Source: Planctomycetaceae bacterium (GTDB lineage: Bacteria; Planctomycetota; Planctomycetia; Pirellulales; Lacipirellulaceae). Taken from it: a stretch of 64,000 nucleotides of DNA. The position numbers were made by a program, and so were the translations under genes. A model generated the notes under the pieces. That model saw only the letters and a program-made list of their open reading frames with translations, did not search any database and was not told where the DNA came from. Below, in pieces: positions 35,872-45,464 of this stretch (the stretch's first letter is position 1; each line of letters starts with the position of its first letter). The stretch spans positions 186,001-250,000 of the forward strand of contig PABB01000066.1 of NCBI GenBank assembly GCA_002702655.1, in the 5' to 3' direction.

Positions 35872-37500
35872 CTAAGAAGGCCCGGTTTGATCCCGAGTGT
35901 CACGCGGCCACCTCAGTAAGCCCTTTTCTCGCTGTTTTGGCGGCTGCTGGACCGTCGTTTCACGAGCCGGAGCGACCGCCGACCGTACGGCCCAGCCGCT
36001 CGCGGCGAGGACAACGGCGATTTGCCAATGAGAAGCCGGCCGATTGTGGTCGTCTACTGGCGCCACGGTCAGCGGGTCGCCCGGCCAGTCAGAAAGAGCC
36101 GCGTCCCGCGCGGTTGCCTGCGGCGAGGCCGCCGCAGCGGCCGCCGCTGAATCCGCGCTGCCGACGACCACCTGAACCGCCGCTTCACCAATTGACACGA
36201 CGCCGTCTGCAGGATGTGCATGCGTTACCTGAATTGCCGTCGCGGCTTGTCGACGGCTCGGGCCGCCGTGGCCGTCGAGAGTGCTACTTGTGCTGTGCCT
36301 GTCCGATGACCGAAGCCGCAGCGAAGCGCCCGAGCGGAGCGGTATCGTCGTTGAGGCCGCCGGGGAATCCGACGTCGAGGGCGAGCCGTCATCGTGCTCG
36401 ACAACGACCGTTGGCGTCGCCACGTCGAAATTGACCGCGCGACCTTGTTGCGATGCCGTTGACGTCCAATGGGGGGGCTGCGAGACCGTGAGGGGGGCAT
36501 CGGGTGCATTCGGGCGACCGCCGTCGAAGCGGGCGGTTTGCGAGATCGCGTGCGAACTTGGCCCCGTCCAGGCGGCCAAGGCTTCCGCGGGTGAGACTTC
36601 TCCCGTATTGGTCCCTGTCGCCGTCTCATTATCCGGAACCATGGGCGGCTGCGGAATTGTCGTCAATTGATCAGACGCCGTTTCGACAATCCAGTCGGAC
36701 CCGAATGAAAACTTGTCCGCGTCGGCGCCGTATTGCAGCGAGTGGAGCAGCGTCAATTGGTAGTTGGCGAGTTGCCACCGGCTCGTGGCCAGCGGATCGG
36801 CGGGTAGCGTGGGCGCCGCAATGATGTTGATGGGGACGATCCCACGGGCGTCGTAGGCGGCGTAGTCATCGGTGGCGCTGCCGACAAGTCCCGCGACGAC
36901 CGTGCCATGAGCGTCGGACATGCCCAGGTCTATATCAGCGAGGCCGCCATCTGTCACCAACTGGTCAAGGACCAGTCCCCCATTGGAATGGGCGAGATCG
37001 AGGGGATTTGTGTGCAAGCTGAGACGTGAAGCCGCGCCCGAGTTCCAAATCAAGTTGCCCGACAGTGAAGCATCCTCTGCCCGAGTGAAGCCGCTTGGCG
37101 AGGCGAAGCTTAGGCCCGTGACGCCAGGGACCGCCGCAGTTCGTGTCAAATCCGCGCCGCCGTCCTGGTCGTAGGCCATAATCGCGAAGCCGCCGCCGGG
37201 CGTGGGCGCGGTTCGCATGGGATCGAAAGTGATCAGCCCCGAGGCGATCGTTTCGGTGGCCGTCACAACGCTGCCCACGGACGCCGTCCACGACGTTGGC
37301 TCACCGGCTTGGCGCAGCGGATCCAACAGGCTCCCGGTGTCGGGCGCCAGAGCGACGCCGGCTGGCGTCGTCGAAAGCGCGAGTCGGTCTTCGACGCGTT
37401 CAAACGACAGCCGACGCCTGCGGCCGCTCCCGCCATGGGCTGCGTCTCGGCGGACGATCCTGCCAGAGTTCCTCAACGAGTTCCTCAACCACCGCCTCAT
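35872..37500 (-). CDS. Exported protein with ERVEDR N-terminal motif, unknown function
   Basis: 542 residues from the ATG at 37498-37500. That ATG overlaps the kinase stop as ATGA, so it is preferred over the in-frame ATG at 37569. FERVEDRLAL (33-42) after a basic Arg-rich stretch matches the N-terminal motif of the neighbouring giant protein. The rest is low in charge and rich in Ser, Thr, Ala and Asp, with no recognised enzyme motif; the hydrophobic stretch WQIAVVLAASGWAVRSAVA near the C-terminus may anchor it. Translational coupling to a transmembrane kinase suggests it is a partner, substrate or sensor of that kinase; this is inference. Confidence 0.65.
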   Translation of the reverse strand: MRRWLRNSLRNSGRIVRRDAAHGGSGRRRRLSFERVEDRLALSTTPAGVALAPDTGSLLDPLRQAGEPTSWTASVGSVVTATETIASGLITFDPMRTAPTPGGGFAIMAYDQDGGADLTRTAAVPGVTGLSFASPSGFTRAEDASLSGNLIWNSGAASRLSLHTNPLDLAHSNGGLVLDQLVTDGGLADIDLGMSDAHGTVVAGLVGSATDDYAAYDARGIVPINIIAAPTLPADPLATSRWQLANYQLTLLHSLQYGADADKFSFGSDWIVETASDQLTTIPQPPMVPDNETATGTNTGEVSPAEALAAWTGPSSHAISQTARFDGGRPNAPDAPLTVSQPPHWTSTASQQGRAVNFDVATPTVVVEHDDGSPSTSDSPAASTTIPLRSGASLRLRSSDRHSTSSTLDGHGGPSRRQAATAIQVTHAHPADGVVSIGEAAVQVVVGSADSAAAAAAASPQATARDAALSDWPGDPLTVAPVDDHNRPASHWQIAVVLAASGWAVRSAVAPARETTVQQPPKQREKGLLRWPRDTRDQTGPS

Positions 37501-40430
37501 GGCGTCCCTCCCACTTGCGGCTGCGGTGACTGCTCGAACCGGCGCCGGAGCGAGTCGGGCAGATCCCACTGTGCGGATCGCTGGTCATCGGCCGCATCGA
37601 CGGCCGAGTTCAGCGCAACGAGAGCTTGTCCCAACAATTCGTCGCTGGCGCTGTGATCGCCCTGCTCGGCCAGGCCGTCGGCCGTTTCGGCCAATTCAAC
37701 CGCGATCTGATAGAGTCGCTCGGAATTGTCGCCGACATGCTGCAGCCGCTGGAGCGTGGCCGCCGCGGCGTCCTGAAGTCGCGCCGCGGTGCGCAGGCAG
37801 CGGGCCAGATTGGCGTAGTGGCGATCGAGGAACTCCACGTATTGAGGATTGCCCCCCGTGCGCGCCACGGCCACCTCCTGATAATCGATTGCCTGTCGAT
37901 AGATCCGCACGGCAGCGTCCCAATCGCCAGTGAGCTCGCGGGACATCGCTTGGTTGTTCAGCACGCCAGCCAAGGCGCTGGCAAAGCGACCTTCCATCGG
38001 GTAGTCGCTTGCTAAGTGGGAAAACAGGGTGGCCGCGCGCTCAAATGCCGGTTCGGCGATCTCGTGTTGGCCGGCGCGCACGTGAGCCTGCCCCAGATTG
38101 TTGAGGGTGACCGCCCAGTCGCTGCGATGCTGCACGACGCCGGGCGACTGGCGGGCCAGCGTCTCCTGGATGTCTGCCGCTTCCTGCAGGCAGGCGATGG
38201 CCTGCTCATGTCGGCGTTGACCGCCAATGATGGACCCCAAATTATTGAGGCACAATGCGAGATTGGCGCGATACTCCAGCAGTTCAGCGGATGCAGCATC
38301 GGACCGCTTGGCGACGCGGCGCAACAGTTCGATAGCCGCGGAGCAGGAGGATTCCGCGGCGGCCGGATCACTCGCTTGCTCGACGAAGCTGCGGTTGTTC
38401 AGGGCTAGCGCCAAGTCGTGTTTGGCAGTCAGCGAGTCGGGGTCCAACTCAGCGATCCGTTCGAAGATCGTGATTGCCGTGTTGAGACGCCGCTTGGCCA
38501 ACTCGTCGGCAGCCTGTTGCCGGGCAAGTAGTCCTTGGTTGACCAGCACCTGCGCGAGGAGACGCAACTCGTCCGGCGCGGCATCGGAGGATGACGCGAT
38601 GGGACGCAGCAGGGACGCCGCCTGTGCGTAAGAAGCCGTCGCCTGGGTCACGTCGCTCCACTGTGCTTCCATGAGACCCAGGCTGTTGAAACACTTGGCT
38701 TGCTGAGTGCGCGACTCGCGGTCGTCCAAGTCGCTGGGAGTCAACTGTCCGAACTTCTGGGCGGCTCGGGTCAAATAGCCTCGGGCCGCGTTGGGATCGC
38801 CCAACTGCCCGGCGATGACGCCTGCTTGGTAGAGCGTCGAGGCCATTTCCCGCTGCAACTTGGGGTCGTCGTCGGCGCGCGCGAGAAAATCTTCGTACCA
38901 CGCGAGCGCATCGGCGAGTACGCGACGACGCAGCGGTTCGCTTCCCGGCAGGCGGCCGAGTTCCGCTGCAAACTGCCCGCCAAAACGACTGACGACCTGA
39001 CGCGCCTGAGCCAGGCTGGTCTTGGCCTCCTGCAGGGCGGCCGAGGTACGCGCCTGTTCGCGGGACAGCAACACGGCGCCGATGCTCGACAACGTGGCGA
39101 TCACCGCCAGGAATGCGATCCCCGCGGTGGTGGCTAGCCGGTGGCGGCGAACGAGCTTGCCGATCCGATCGGCCAGCGCGGGTCGCCGCGCTCGAGTCGG
39201 TTTCCGATCCAGAAACCTGCGCAAGTCGTCGGCCATCTCTCCGACGGAGGCATATCGCTCGTCACGCTGCTTCGCCAGAGCGTGCATAACGACGGTTTCC
39301 AGGTCTGCCGGCACGCTCGGGGCGATCCGCCGCACGCCCGCGGGCTCGCGCTGCGTGACCGCTTGCAGCACTTCCTGCCGGTCGTCGCCAGGAAATGCCG
39401 GCTGCAGCGTCAGCAACTCGTAGAGCGTGGCGCCCAGCGAATAAACGTCAGTGCGGGGATCGACCAAGGCTTGGCGGCCCGACGCTTGCTCGGGGCTCAT
39501 GTAGCGCAGCGTGCCGACGACATCGCCCGTGGCTGTCACCCCGGGGTCGCCCTGGACGCGGGCCAGGCCGAAGTCCGTGATCCAGACGTGGCCATGCTCA
39601 TCGAGCAGAAGATTCGACGGCTTCACGTCGCGATGGATCACCCCGCAGTCGTGAGCGTATTGCAGGGCGTCGGCCGCCTGGGCGGCAAGTTCGGCAACGT
39701 TTCGGCAGTACTCGTGGAAATTGTCACCGTGGCAGGAAGTCAATGCGTCGGCGGCGTGGTTGAGGTTTTCCCAATCACGGGTTTCCAGAGCGTGCTGAGC
39801 CACAAACGGTGCGGTTGTCGCGCCGGGGCCGAGCGTTTCGGCGCCGCGTCGCGTCTCGGCGGCGCGCAAATCGGCGAGCAGCCTGTCCAACGATTGCCCC
39901 TGCACGAGTTGCATCGCAAAGTAGTGCACGCCGCGTTCTTGCCCGACGCCATAGACGGGGACAATCCGCGGATGGTGCAATTGGGCGGCGGCGCGCGCCT
40001 CGTTCTGGAAACGCGCGAGTTGCTTGCGATCCCACATGGCGGCGAAAGGCAGCACCTTCAAAGCCACCCGACGGCCGAGCGACATCTGCTGCGCTTCATA
40101 CACAATCCCCATGCCGCCGCGACCGAGTTCGCGAACAATCTCGTAATCGCCCAACCGGCGACGATCGCTGGAGCCGGACGGCACAGGAAATGACGTGTTT
40201 TCGGCGTCGCCGATGGCCTGGCCTTGCGTGGCATCGTGCAGCAATGCCACGCTTTCGGCGAATGCTCGAATTTCGTCGGCGAGGTCCGGGTGCTTGGCGG
40301 CCAGGGCGTCGATGTCCAACGGCGCGCCATGCTCCAGCGACGTCAGGTAAGCGTCGAGCAGTTCCGCAAGTTTGCGGTCCGCGGGCGACCCGTCGGCGGC
40401 GGTGAGTTGCAGGTCGCGTTTCACGTCCAT
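37497..40430 (-). CDS. Transmembrane Ser/Thr protein kinase with C-terminal TPR region
   Basis: 977 residues from the ATG at 40428-40430, which lies inside the end of the sigma factor gene (10-base overlap), with GGAGGG just upstream. The Hanks-type kinase domain (about 97-400) has GRGGMG (103-108), Lys125 in VALKVLP, an insert rich in Gly/Thr/Arg, HRDVKPSN (266-273) and DFG (286-288). One membrane helix follows (432-455). The outer part is about 500 residues of TPR-like helices (repeated A-x-x-L-N-N-L-G and A-x-x-x-x-x-A patterns), a protein-protein scaffold. Kinases of this plan sense envelope signals and often regulate a co-encoded ECF factor. Confidence 0.88.
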   Translation of the reverse strand: MDVKRDLQLTAADGSPADRKLAELLDAYLTSLEHGAPLDIDALAAKHPDLADEIRAFAESVALLHDATQGQAIGDAENTSFPVPSGSSDRRRLGDYEIVRELGRGGMGIVYEAQQMSLGRRVALKVLPFAAMWDRKQLARFQNEARAAAQLHHPRIVPVYGVGQERGVHYFAMQLVQGQSLDRLLADLRAAETRRGAETLGPGATTAPFVAQHALETRDWENLNHAADALTSCHGDNFHEYCRNVAELAAQAADALQYAHDCGVIHRDVKPSNLLLDEHGHVWITDFGLARVQGDPGVTATGDVVGTLRYMSPEQASGRQALVDPRTDVYSLGATLYELLTLQPAFPGDDRQEVLQAVTQREPAGVRRIAPSVPADLETVVMHALAKQRDERYASVGEMADDLRRFLDRKPTRARRPALADRIGKLVRRHRLATTAGIAFLAVIATLSSIGAVLLSREQARTSAALQEAKTSLAQARQVVSRFGGQFAAELGRLPGSEPLRRRVLADALAWYEDFLARADDDPKLQREMASTLYQAGVIAGQLGDPNAARGYLTRAAQKFGQLTPSDLDDRESRTQQAKCFNSLGLMEAQWSDVTQATASYAQAASLLRPIASSSDAAPDELRLLAQVLVNQGLLARQQAADELAKRRLNTAITIFERIAELDPDSLTAKHDLALALNNRSFVEQASDPAAAESSCSAAIELLRRVAKRSDAASAELLEYRANLALCLNNLGSIIGGQRRHEQAIACLQEAADIQETLARQSPGVVQHRSDWAVTLNNLGQAHVRAGQHEIAEPAFERAATLFSHLASDYPMEGRFASALAGVLNNQAMSRELTGDWDAAVRIYRQAIDYQEVAVARTGGNPQYVEFLDRHYANLARCLRTAARLQDAAAATLQRLQHVGDNSERLYQIAVELAETADGLAEQGDHSASDELLGQALVALNSAVDAADDQRSAQWDLPDSLRRRFEQSPQPQVGGTP

Positions 40431-41065
40431 CGCCCTCCATGATCGCTGTCGCCAAGAAGCTGCTCGCGCAGTTGTCGGATGGCTCGCAACCACAGCATGC
40501 GGGCGGCTCCCGTCGAGCGCCCCATTTGCAGACCGACTTGCTCGAACGGCATCCCCTGCAGGTGCCGCAGGACAACCACGTCGCGATAGTCCTCCGGCAA
40601 CTCCGCCAGTCGGTTTGCCAGGTTCAGCTGCAGTTCATGTCGCTGGAGGTGCTCGCTCGGCGAGTCCACGGCGCCCGCCAGAATCGCGTCCAGGCGAACG
40701 GTCGACTGTTCGAGCGAGGCGGCCATGGCGTCCAGCGACACCTCCCGCCGGAGGGAACGCTTTGCCGTCAGCACATGTTGTTCAATGGCGCGGTGCACGT
40801 TGTTCAGCAAGATCCGCCGCAACCAAGAACTGAACTCGCCCGTCGAGGCGCCGCGAAACTGGGCAAAATCGCGGTTCGCCTCCAGGAAGGTCTCCTGCAC
40901 GACGTCCGACGGGCTGACCCGCCGCTGCAGCGGCTTCTCCAACTGTGCCACGACCAGGAGCTTGAGGTAATTGCGGTACAACTCCAAGAGGCGGCCGAAG
41001 CACTCACGGGAACCCGTAAGTGCTTGAAACAAAAGAGTTTCAGCGTTGGAGGCGGCTGTTGACAT
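40421..41065 (-). CDS. ECF RNA polymerase sigma factor
   Basis: 214 residues. Region 2 (LLELYRNYLKLLVV...SDVVQETFLEANRDFAQFRG...FSSWLRRILLNNVHR) and region 4 (LNLANRLAELPEDYRDVVVLRHLQGMPFEQVGLQMGRSTGAARMLWLRAIRQLRE) are both clear, and there is no region 3, as expected for extracytoplasmic-function factors. It would redirect RNA polymerase to an envelope or stress regulon. Its end overlaps the kinase start by 10 bases, making this a sigma-kinase module as known in planctomycetes. There is no anti-sigma gene. Confidence 0.9.
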   Translation of the reverse strand: MSTAASNAETLLFQALTGSRECFGRLLELYRNYLKLLVVAQLEKPLQRRVSPSDVVQETFLEANRDFAQFRGASTGEFSSWLRRILLNNVHRAIEQHVLTAKRSLRREVSLDAMAASLEQSTVRLDAILAGAVDSPSEHLQRHELQLNLANRLAELPEDYRDVVVLRHLQGMPFEQVGLQMGRSTGAARMLWLRAIRQLREQLLGDSDHGGRWT

Positions 41066-41851
41066 GTGGGCACAGAGGTCGGCGAAACGGGACCTGACCG
41101 CATCATAGGCAGAATTGCGCTCTGCGCGTCACGCCGGATTTCGGCAAAATGAGCAGAATTCGCCCAACGTGAGGGGCGGAGGCAAGCGTCGATAGCAGCC
41201 GATTGCTGGTCTGCGAGCCGTCGAAGCGGCATGCGTGCTATCAATGGCAACGGTTTGATCCATCCCTGTCTTTAAGCCACCTGCCCGGCGGCGGCCGGCA
41301 GAGCGAGGTAAGAGCGAGGCAAGGCAGTCGCCGGCGGGGCAAACCCTTTGCAGACGGGACAACTGCAAAAGCTCGAGGGTGTGTGATGTGAGATGGTGCA
41401 ATTGAATCAATCGACGCCGATTGGGCGTGGGGCTTTGACGCGATCCGCGACGCGGCCCCGCTGACCACGATCCGTGGACGGCGCGATCGCGATATTGAAC
41501 GTCGCCGCTGCGTGTTCGGTTCCACAGGGCCACAGTGTCGCGGCGAGTTGACGTCCTGCCGCTCGCACGACACCAGGTCGCGAATGGTGACCGCGCCGCC
41601 GCGATGACGAGGCAGGGAGACGCCGTAGAAGGCGTCCACGAAATCGCTCGCAGTCGCTGCAGGGGTGGCTCGGCGCCCGGCGAAGAAGTCGTCACAACGG
41701 CCGCCGTGTAGCAGTTATGATGGTGGTTGGGGGCCAGGGTGCTGATGATACCGATGTTGACGGGGCCCAGAGCCCGGTAAGCCGTTCCGTTGTCGCTTGC
41801 TGTCGAGTAAGCTGGCAAAGAGACTGTTGCGATCGAAAAAGACGTTGGCCC
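41066..41851. other. Long gene-free region between divergent regulators
   Basis: 786 bases between the ECF factor (minus) and the XylR-type regulator (plus). No reading frame with homology or a good ribosome-binding site was found, although a minus-strand frame (about 41241-41639) stays open. It must hold both promoters; none could be placed with confidence. No RNA gene recognised. Confidence 0.35.
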
Positions 41852-43024
41852 ATGCCCCTCAAAACGCCCAAAGTCGCTCTCTTAATCGAAACGTCGCGCG
41901 GGTACGGTCGCAACCTGCTGCGGGGCGTCGCGCGGTATGCGAAGCACCATGGTCCGTGGGATTTTTACATCACGCCGGGCGACTTCGCGCAAACGCTGCC
42001 GCTCATGCAGCAGTGGGGCGGCGACGGGATCATTGCCCGGCTCGAAACGCCCGCCATCGCCCGCGAGATTTGCGCGGCGAAGATCCCGACGATTATCCTG
42101 GACGCGTCGCAGAACATCCCGCTCGACATTCCAGGGCTGAGCGACCTCAGCGAAGTGGCGTCCGACTCGGATGCCGCCAGCCGGATGGCGGCCGAACACT
42201 TGCTTGACCGCGGGCATACGCAATTTGCCTACGTGGGAGAATTCGGTCGTATCTGGTCGACGAAACGACAGGCAGGCTTTTTGAGTGCGCTGGAGGAACG
42301 GGGCTACGAAGCGCACATCTACGAGCCTCCCCGCGCAAAATCAAAACGCGGCTGGGAACAGGAACAGAGCGTGTTAGCCGAGTGGCTGGCGGAATTGCCA
42401 AAGCCGATCGGCATCATGGCGTGCAATGACGATCGTGGCCGTCAGGTGCTCGACGCGTGCCGCAGTGCGGGCGTGCGCGTGCCGCTGGAGGCGGCGGTGG
42501 TCGGCGTGGACAACGACGAACTGCTGTGCGAGTTGGCGATGCCGCCCATGTCGAGCGTGGCGCTCAATGCCGACGCCGGAGGATATCGGGCGGCGGCGCT
42601 GCTGGACGACTTGATGAACGGACGCCAGACCGAACCTCAACAGGTGATTGTCGAACCGGTGGGCGTGATCGAGCGCCGGTCGACGCAGGCCACGGCCCAG
42701 TACGACCCGGACGTGGCAGCCGCGATTCTCTTCATCCACGACCATGCGGCACAAGGCATCGGCGTGGACGACGTGGTCAATCACGTGCGTCTGGCGCGAC
42801 GGACGCTGGAAATTCGCTTCCGCGAGGTTGTGGGACGATCGCCGTACCACGAACTGCAACGCGTGCGCGTCGAGCGGGCTCGTCGGTTGCTGATGGAAAC
42901 CGACATGCCCATCCCGCGCGTCGCCGCCGCCGCCGGGTTCAGCAGCAATGCCTATCTGTCGCAAGTGTTCCAGAAGTGGGTCGGCACGACCCCGTCGCGA
43001 TTCCGGCGCGAGCACCGCACGTAG
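41852..43024 (+). CDS. xylR: XylR-type transcriptional regulator (sugar-binding domain + AraC HTH)
   Basis: 390 residues. Residues about 8-280 are a LacI/ribose-binding-like ligand domain (KVALLIETSRGYGRNLLRGVARYAKHHGPW, AAEHLLDRGHTQFAYVG, MACNDDRGRQVLDACRSAGVRVP, AVVGVDNDELLC). Residues about 290-388 are an AraC-type double helix-turn-helix (DDVVNHVRLARRTLEIRFREVVGRSPYHELQRVRVERARRLL...FSSNAYLSQVFQKWVGTTPSRFRR). This domain pair defines the XylR family, which activates pentose genes. The start at 41852 opens the ligand domain; the open frame upstream has no homology. No xylose catabolic gene lies beside it, so the sugar it senses may be xylose, arabinose or another; symbol by family only. 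Confidence 0.87.
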   Translation: MPLKTPKVALLIETSRGYGRNLLRGVARYAKHHGPWDFYITPGDFAQTLPLMQQWGGDGIIARLETPAIAREICAAKIPTIILDASQNIPLDIPGLSDLSEVASDSDAASRMAAEHLLDRGHTQFAYVGEFGRIWSTKRQAGFLSALEERGYEAHIYEPPRAKSKRGWEQEQSVLAEWLAELPKPIGIMACNDDRGRQVLDACRSAGVRVPLEAAVVGVDNDELLCELAMPPMSSVALNADAGGYRAAALLDDLMNGRQTEPQQVIVEPVGVIERRSTQATAQYDPDVAAAILFIHDHAAQGIGVDDVVNHVRLARRTLEIRFREVVGRSPYHELQRVRVERARRLLMETDMPIPRVAAAAGFSSNAYLSQVFQKWVGTTPSRFRREHRT

Positions 43025-43076
43025 TCTTGCTGCGACTAGCCGTCCGCTTGGCGGCGAGTATTCGGGTGTTTCCCGC

Positions 43077-43697
43077 TCATTCGTCGCGCTCGACCCAGTC
43101 GATGGCTTTCTCTTCGAGCCGCCTAAGCTTGCGCTCGACGGTGCGAGTTGACACATCGAGCAGGTCGGCGATTCGCTCGTGTGACATGCCCTGGCACTTG
43201 GCGATGGCGACATGGCTGAGCGTGGGGTCCAGGCCGTTGAGGAACTCCAAGATGCGGTCGGCGCATTCGTGTTCCTCGGCGAGCTTATCAGGCGTGAGTT
43301 GCGAGCTGGCGAAATAGTCGAGACTGCCGCCCCGCTTGCCCGCTGCATCGGCTTCGCCGCAGATCGCCCCGCCGCCCCGCTTTTGCGCCGACTCGCGGAC
43401 GCATTGACGTGCCGCCTTCCGAAGACCAACGGCGACGAGCAGCCGCCACAGGTCGTCACGGCACTCAAGTTTCCCGAATTGTCCCTCGCCGGCTCGACGT
43501 ACGACGCTTTCCAGCGTGCTGAGCGCGACGTCCTCGCCGTCGGTCACGCGTCGGACGTTGCTGGGCAGCCGTCGCTCGACCAGCCGAGCGACGCGATCGA
43601 GGTAGCGGTCGACGATGCTGCGAATCGCCTCGCTGTCGCCGGCTTTCAGGCCATCCAGCCATTGGGTGACGCTGCTGTCGTCTCTTTGACTGTTCAT
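43077..43697 (-). CDS. ECF-type RNA polymerase sigma factor, second module
   Basis: 206 residues from the ATG at 43695-43697 (an upstream frame to 43811 lacks homology). Region 2 is recognisable in IRSIVDRYLDRVARLVERRLP...VALSTLESVVRRAGEG and region 4 in LEFLNGLDPTLSHVAIAKCQGMSHERIADLLDVSTRTVERKLRRLEEK. A Gly/Lys-rich loop sits between them. It lies 175 bases downstream of the cyclic-nucleotide-linked kinase gene on the same strand, so the pair forms a second sigma-kinase module. Confidence 0.85.
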   Translation of the reverse strand: MNSQRDDSSVTQWLDGLKAGDSEAIRSIVDRYLDRVARLVERRLPSNVRRVTDGEDVALSTLESVVRRAGEGQFGKLECRDDLWRLLVAVGLRKAARQCVRESAQKRGGGAICGEADAAGKRGGSLDYFASSQLTPDKLAEEHECADRILEFLNGLDPTLSHVAIAKCQGMSHERIADLLDVSTRTVERKLRRLEEKAIDWVERDE

Positions 43698-43871
43698 TCT
43701 GGGCGAGCCCCCGCGCGATCGGTTTGTGCGACGCAGACGTTGACGCACGCCCCAGCAGCATGACGCGCATCGGCGCCCATATTCTACTTCAGGTCGGTTC
43801 GGCTCGTCCAAACACAGGAGGACGATGCACGGAGTTGCGATTCGTAAACGCCGGTCGGCGCGATGAACGCT

Positions 43872-45464
43872 CTATCCGCCGGGGGCGCCCCAGGCGGCAA
43901 TCTCGTTCAGCGAAACGTCGCGCTGCAGCGGGTCGCACCGCAGCGAACGCTCAAGTGCGGCGTAGATCTGCGGCGCAAGCCCCGGACGAATGAGTTCGCG
44001 AGGCGGGAGCGTGAAGTTGGCTTGCGCCTGCAAGATCTCCAGCACGGACGACCCTGGAAAGAGGCGGCGCCCAGTTGCCATCTCCCACAAGATGCAGCCG
44101 AACGCGAACAGGTCAGCCCGGTAATCGGGACGGCCGCCGTGTAGCTGCTCGGGGGCCATGTAGCATGGCGTGCCCAGCACGTCGAACTGCCCCGTCAGAT
44201 CAACGCAATCCGCGGACCAGGCAAGCCCCAGGTCGGCCAACTTCACGTGCCGATTGGCGGCAAACAGCACGTTGGCGGGTTTCAGATCGCGGTGACAGAT
44301 CCCCCGATCATGCAGCCACTGCACCACGTCGGCCAACTGGCCGGCAACGCTGCGAATCTCTTCGTCGCTCAGCGGGCGCGATTCAAGGAGTTCCGCCAGA
44401 TTGGGTTTCGGGCAGAATTGCAGGACGAGAAACTGCGTGCCCAACTCGGCAAAGGCCCCGGACGTCGCCAGCAGCCCTCGGTGATGCAGGGTGCGATTGA
44501 GTTGCAGTTCGCGTTGAAAACGCGCCTGGGCGGCGGGATTGTCGACCAGCGCATGGCTCATCATCTTCAGGGCCACGCGTTCTCCGCTTTCCAGATCCTC
44601 GGCCTCGTACACCGCTGCCATACCGCCGCGCCCCACGCAGCGCAGCACGCGATAGCCCTGCAGGATCTTGCCCACGAGCGCGTCCGCCTCGTGCTTGCCC
44701 AGTCGCCGAGCCATCAATTGAAACATGGCCGTGCGGAACACCGGATAGCGTTGCGCCAGTCGGTGGAACTTGGCGGCTGGCAGCGTAAACCCCTCGATCA
44801 ATGTGGCGGCGACGACAGATACAGTGCTGATCCGCGTCGTCAGCAGTCCGATTTCTCCCAACACCCGGGCATGCGGCGAGGGGACGAGCGTTTGATCGCG
44901 ACCGGACGATCTGAGCCGCACCTCCGCGTCGCCGGAGACCAGCACGATGAGTTCGCAGATCGGTTCTCCCTGGGTGATCAGCGTCTCGCCGGCAGCGTAG
45001 GTGCGCGGCTGCAGAGACAATGCGAGCTCGCGGAAGACCGGCCAGGGGAGATCGGAGAACGGCCAGATGCTCGCGACCCGCTGCATCGCAGGCGACAAGG
45101 CGGCCAGATCGGGCCGTCGCCAGTCGACGCGGTCGGGCGTGCGGGCGAACAGGACCGTTTCGTCAAGTTGTTTGCCGAAACTTGACCGGTAGTCCTCCAG
45201 CGCGACCGGCTCGCCCCGCAGCGAGCGGTAGTGCATATCGAGCTGAATCAGGTCGCCGAGCAACTCCCGGCGACGGGTCCCCATGTCGGGACGCACATAG
45301 TCGTCGAGTCGCGGTTGGACGCCTTGTCGCCATTGGCATTCAAAGCGGTCGAGCAGTTCCTCCAGGACTTCCGTTGTCGGCTCATCCCGCGGCGGCGCAT
45401 TTGCGGCCGTTGAGTCACGCCGGCGACTGGAGTGAGAAGCGTCGCGTGCCATGACGCCAACCAT
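43872..45464 (-). CDS. Ser/Thr protein kinase with N-terminal cyclic-nucleotide-binding-like domain
   Basis: 530 residues from the ATG at 45462-45464 (GGAG nine bases upstream); Mets at 45479 and 45452 are alternatives. Residues about 135-245 are a cNMP-binding-like beta-roll (AGETLITQGEPICELIVLVSGDAEVRL, VLGEIGLLTTRISTVSVVA), with the E-x-G-L-L...R-x-S-T-V part resembling the phosphate-binding cassette. Residues about 270-525 are a Hanks kinase: GRGGMAAVYEAE, Lys300 (VALKMM), CHRDLKPANV, then DLG in place of DFG, and GTPCYMAPEQ. There is no membrane helix, so it is cytoplasmic and perhaps gated by a nucleotide ligand. Confidence 0.85.
   Translation of the reverse strand: MVGVMARDASHSSRRRDSTAANAPPRDEPTTEVLEELLDRFECQWRQGVQPRLDDYVRPDMGTRRRELLGDLIQLDMHYRSLRGEPVALEDYRSSFGKQLDETVLFARTPDRVDWRRPDLAALSPAMQRVASIWPFSDLPWPVFRELALSLQPRTYAAGETLITQGEPICELIVLVSGDAEVRLRSSGRDQTLVPSPHARVLGEIGLLTTRISTVSVVAATLIEGFTLPAAKFHRLAQRYPVFRTAMFQLMARRLGKHEADALVGKILQGYRVLRCVGRGGMAAVYEAEDLESGERVALKMMSHALVDNPAAQARFQRELQLNRTLHHRGLLATSGAFAELGTQFLVLQFCPKPNLAELLESRPLSDEEIRSVAGQLADVVQWLHDRGICHRDLKPANVLFAANRHVKLADLGLAWSADCVDLTGQFDVLGTPCYMAPEQLHGGRPDYRADLFAFGCILWEMATGRRLFPGSSVLEILQAQANFTLPPRELIRPGLAPQIYAALERSLRCDPLQRDVSLNEIAAWGAPGG

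Noticed and set aside
41241-41639. Minus-strand frame in the 786-base gap beginning MDAFYGVSLPRHRGG
   Set aside because: The first 25 residues look faintly protein-like, but the rest is Arg/Pro/Ser-rich with no homology or ribosome-binding site. Not enough to call a gene or a relic.
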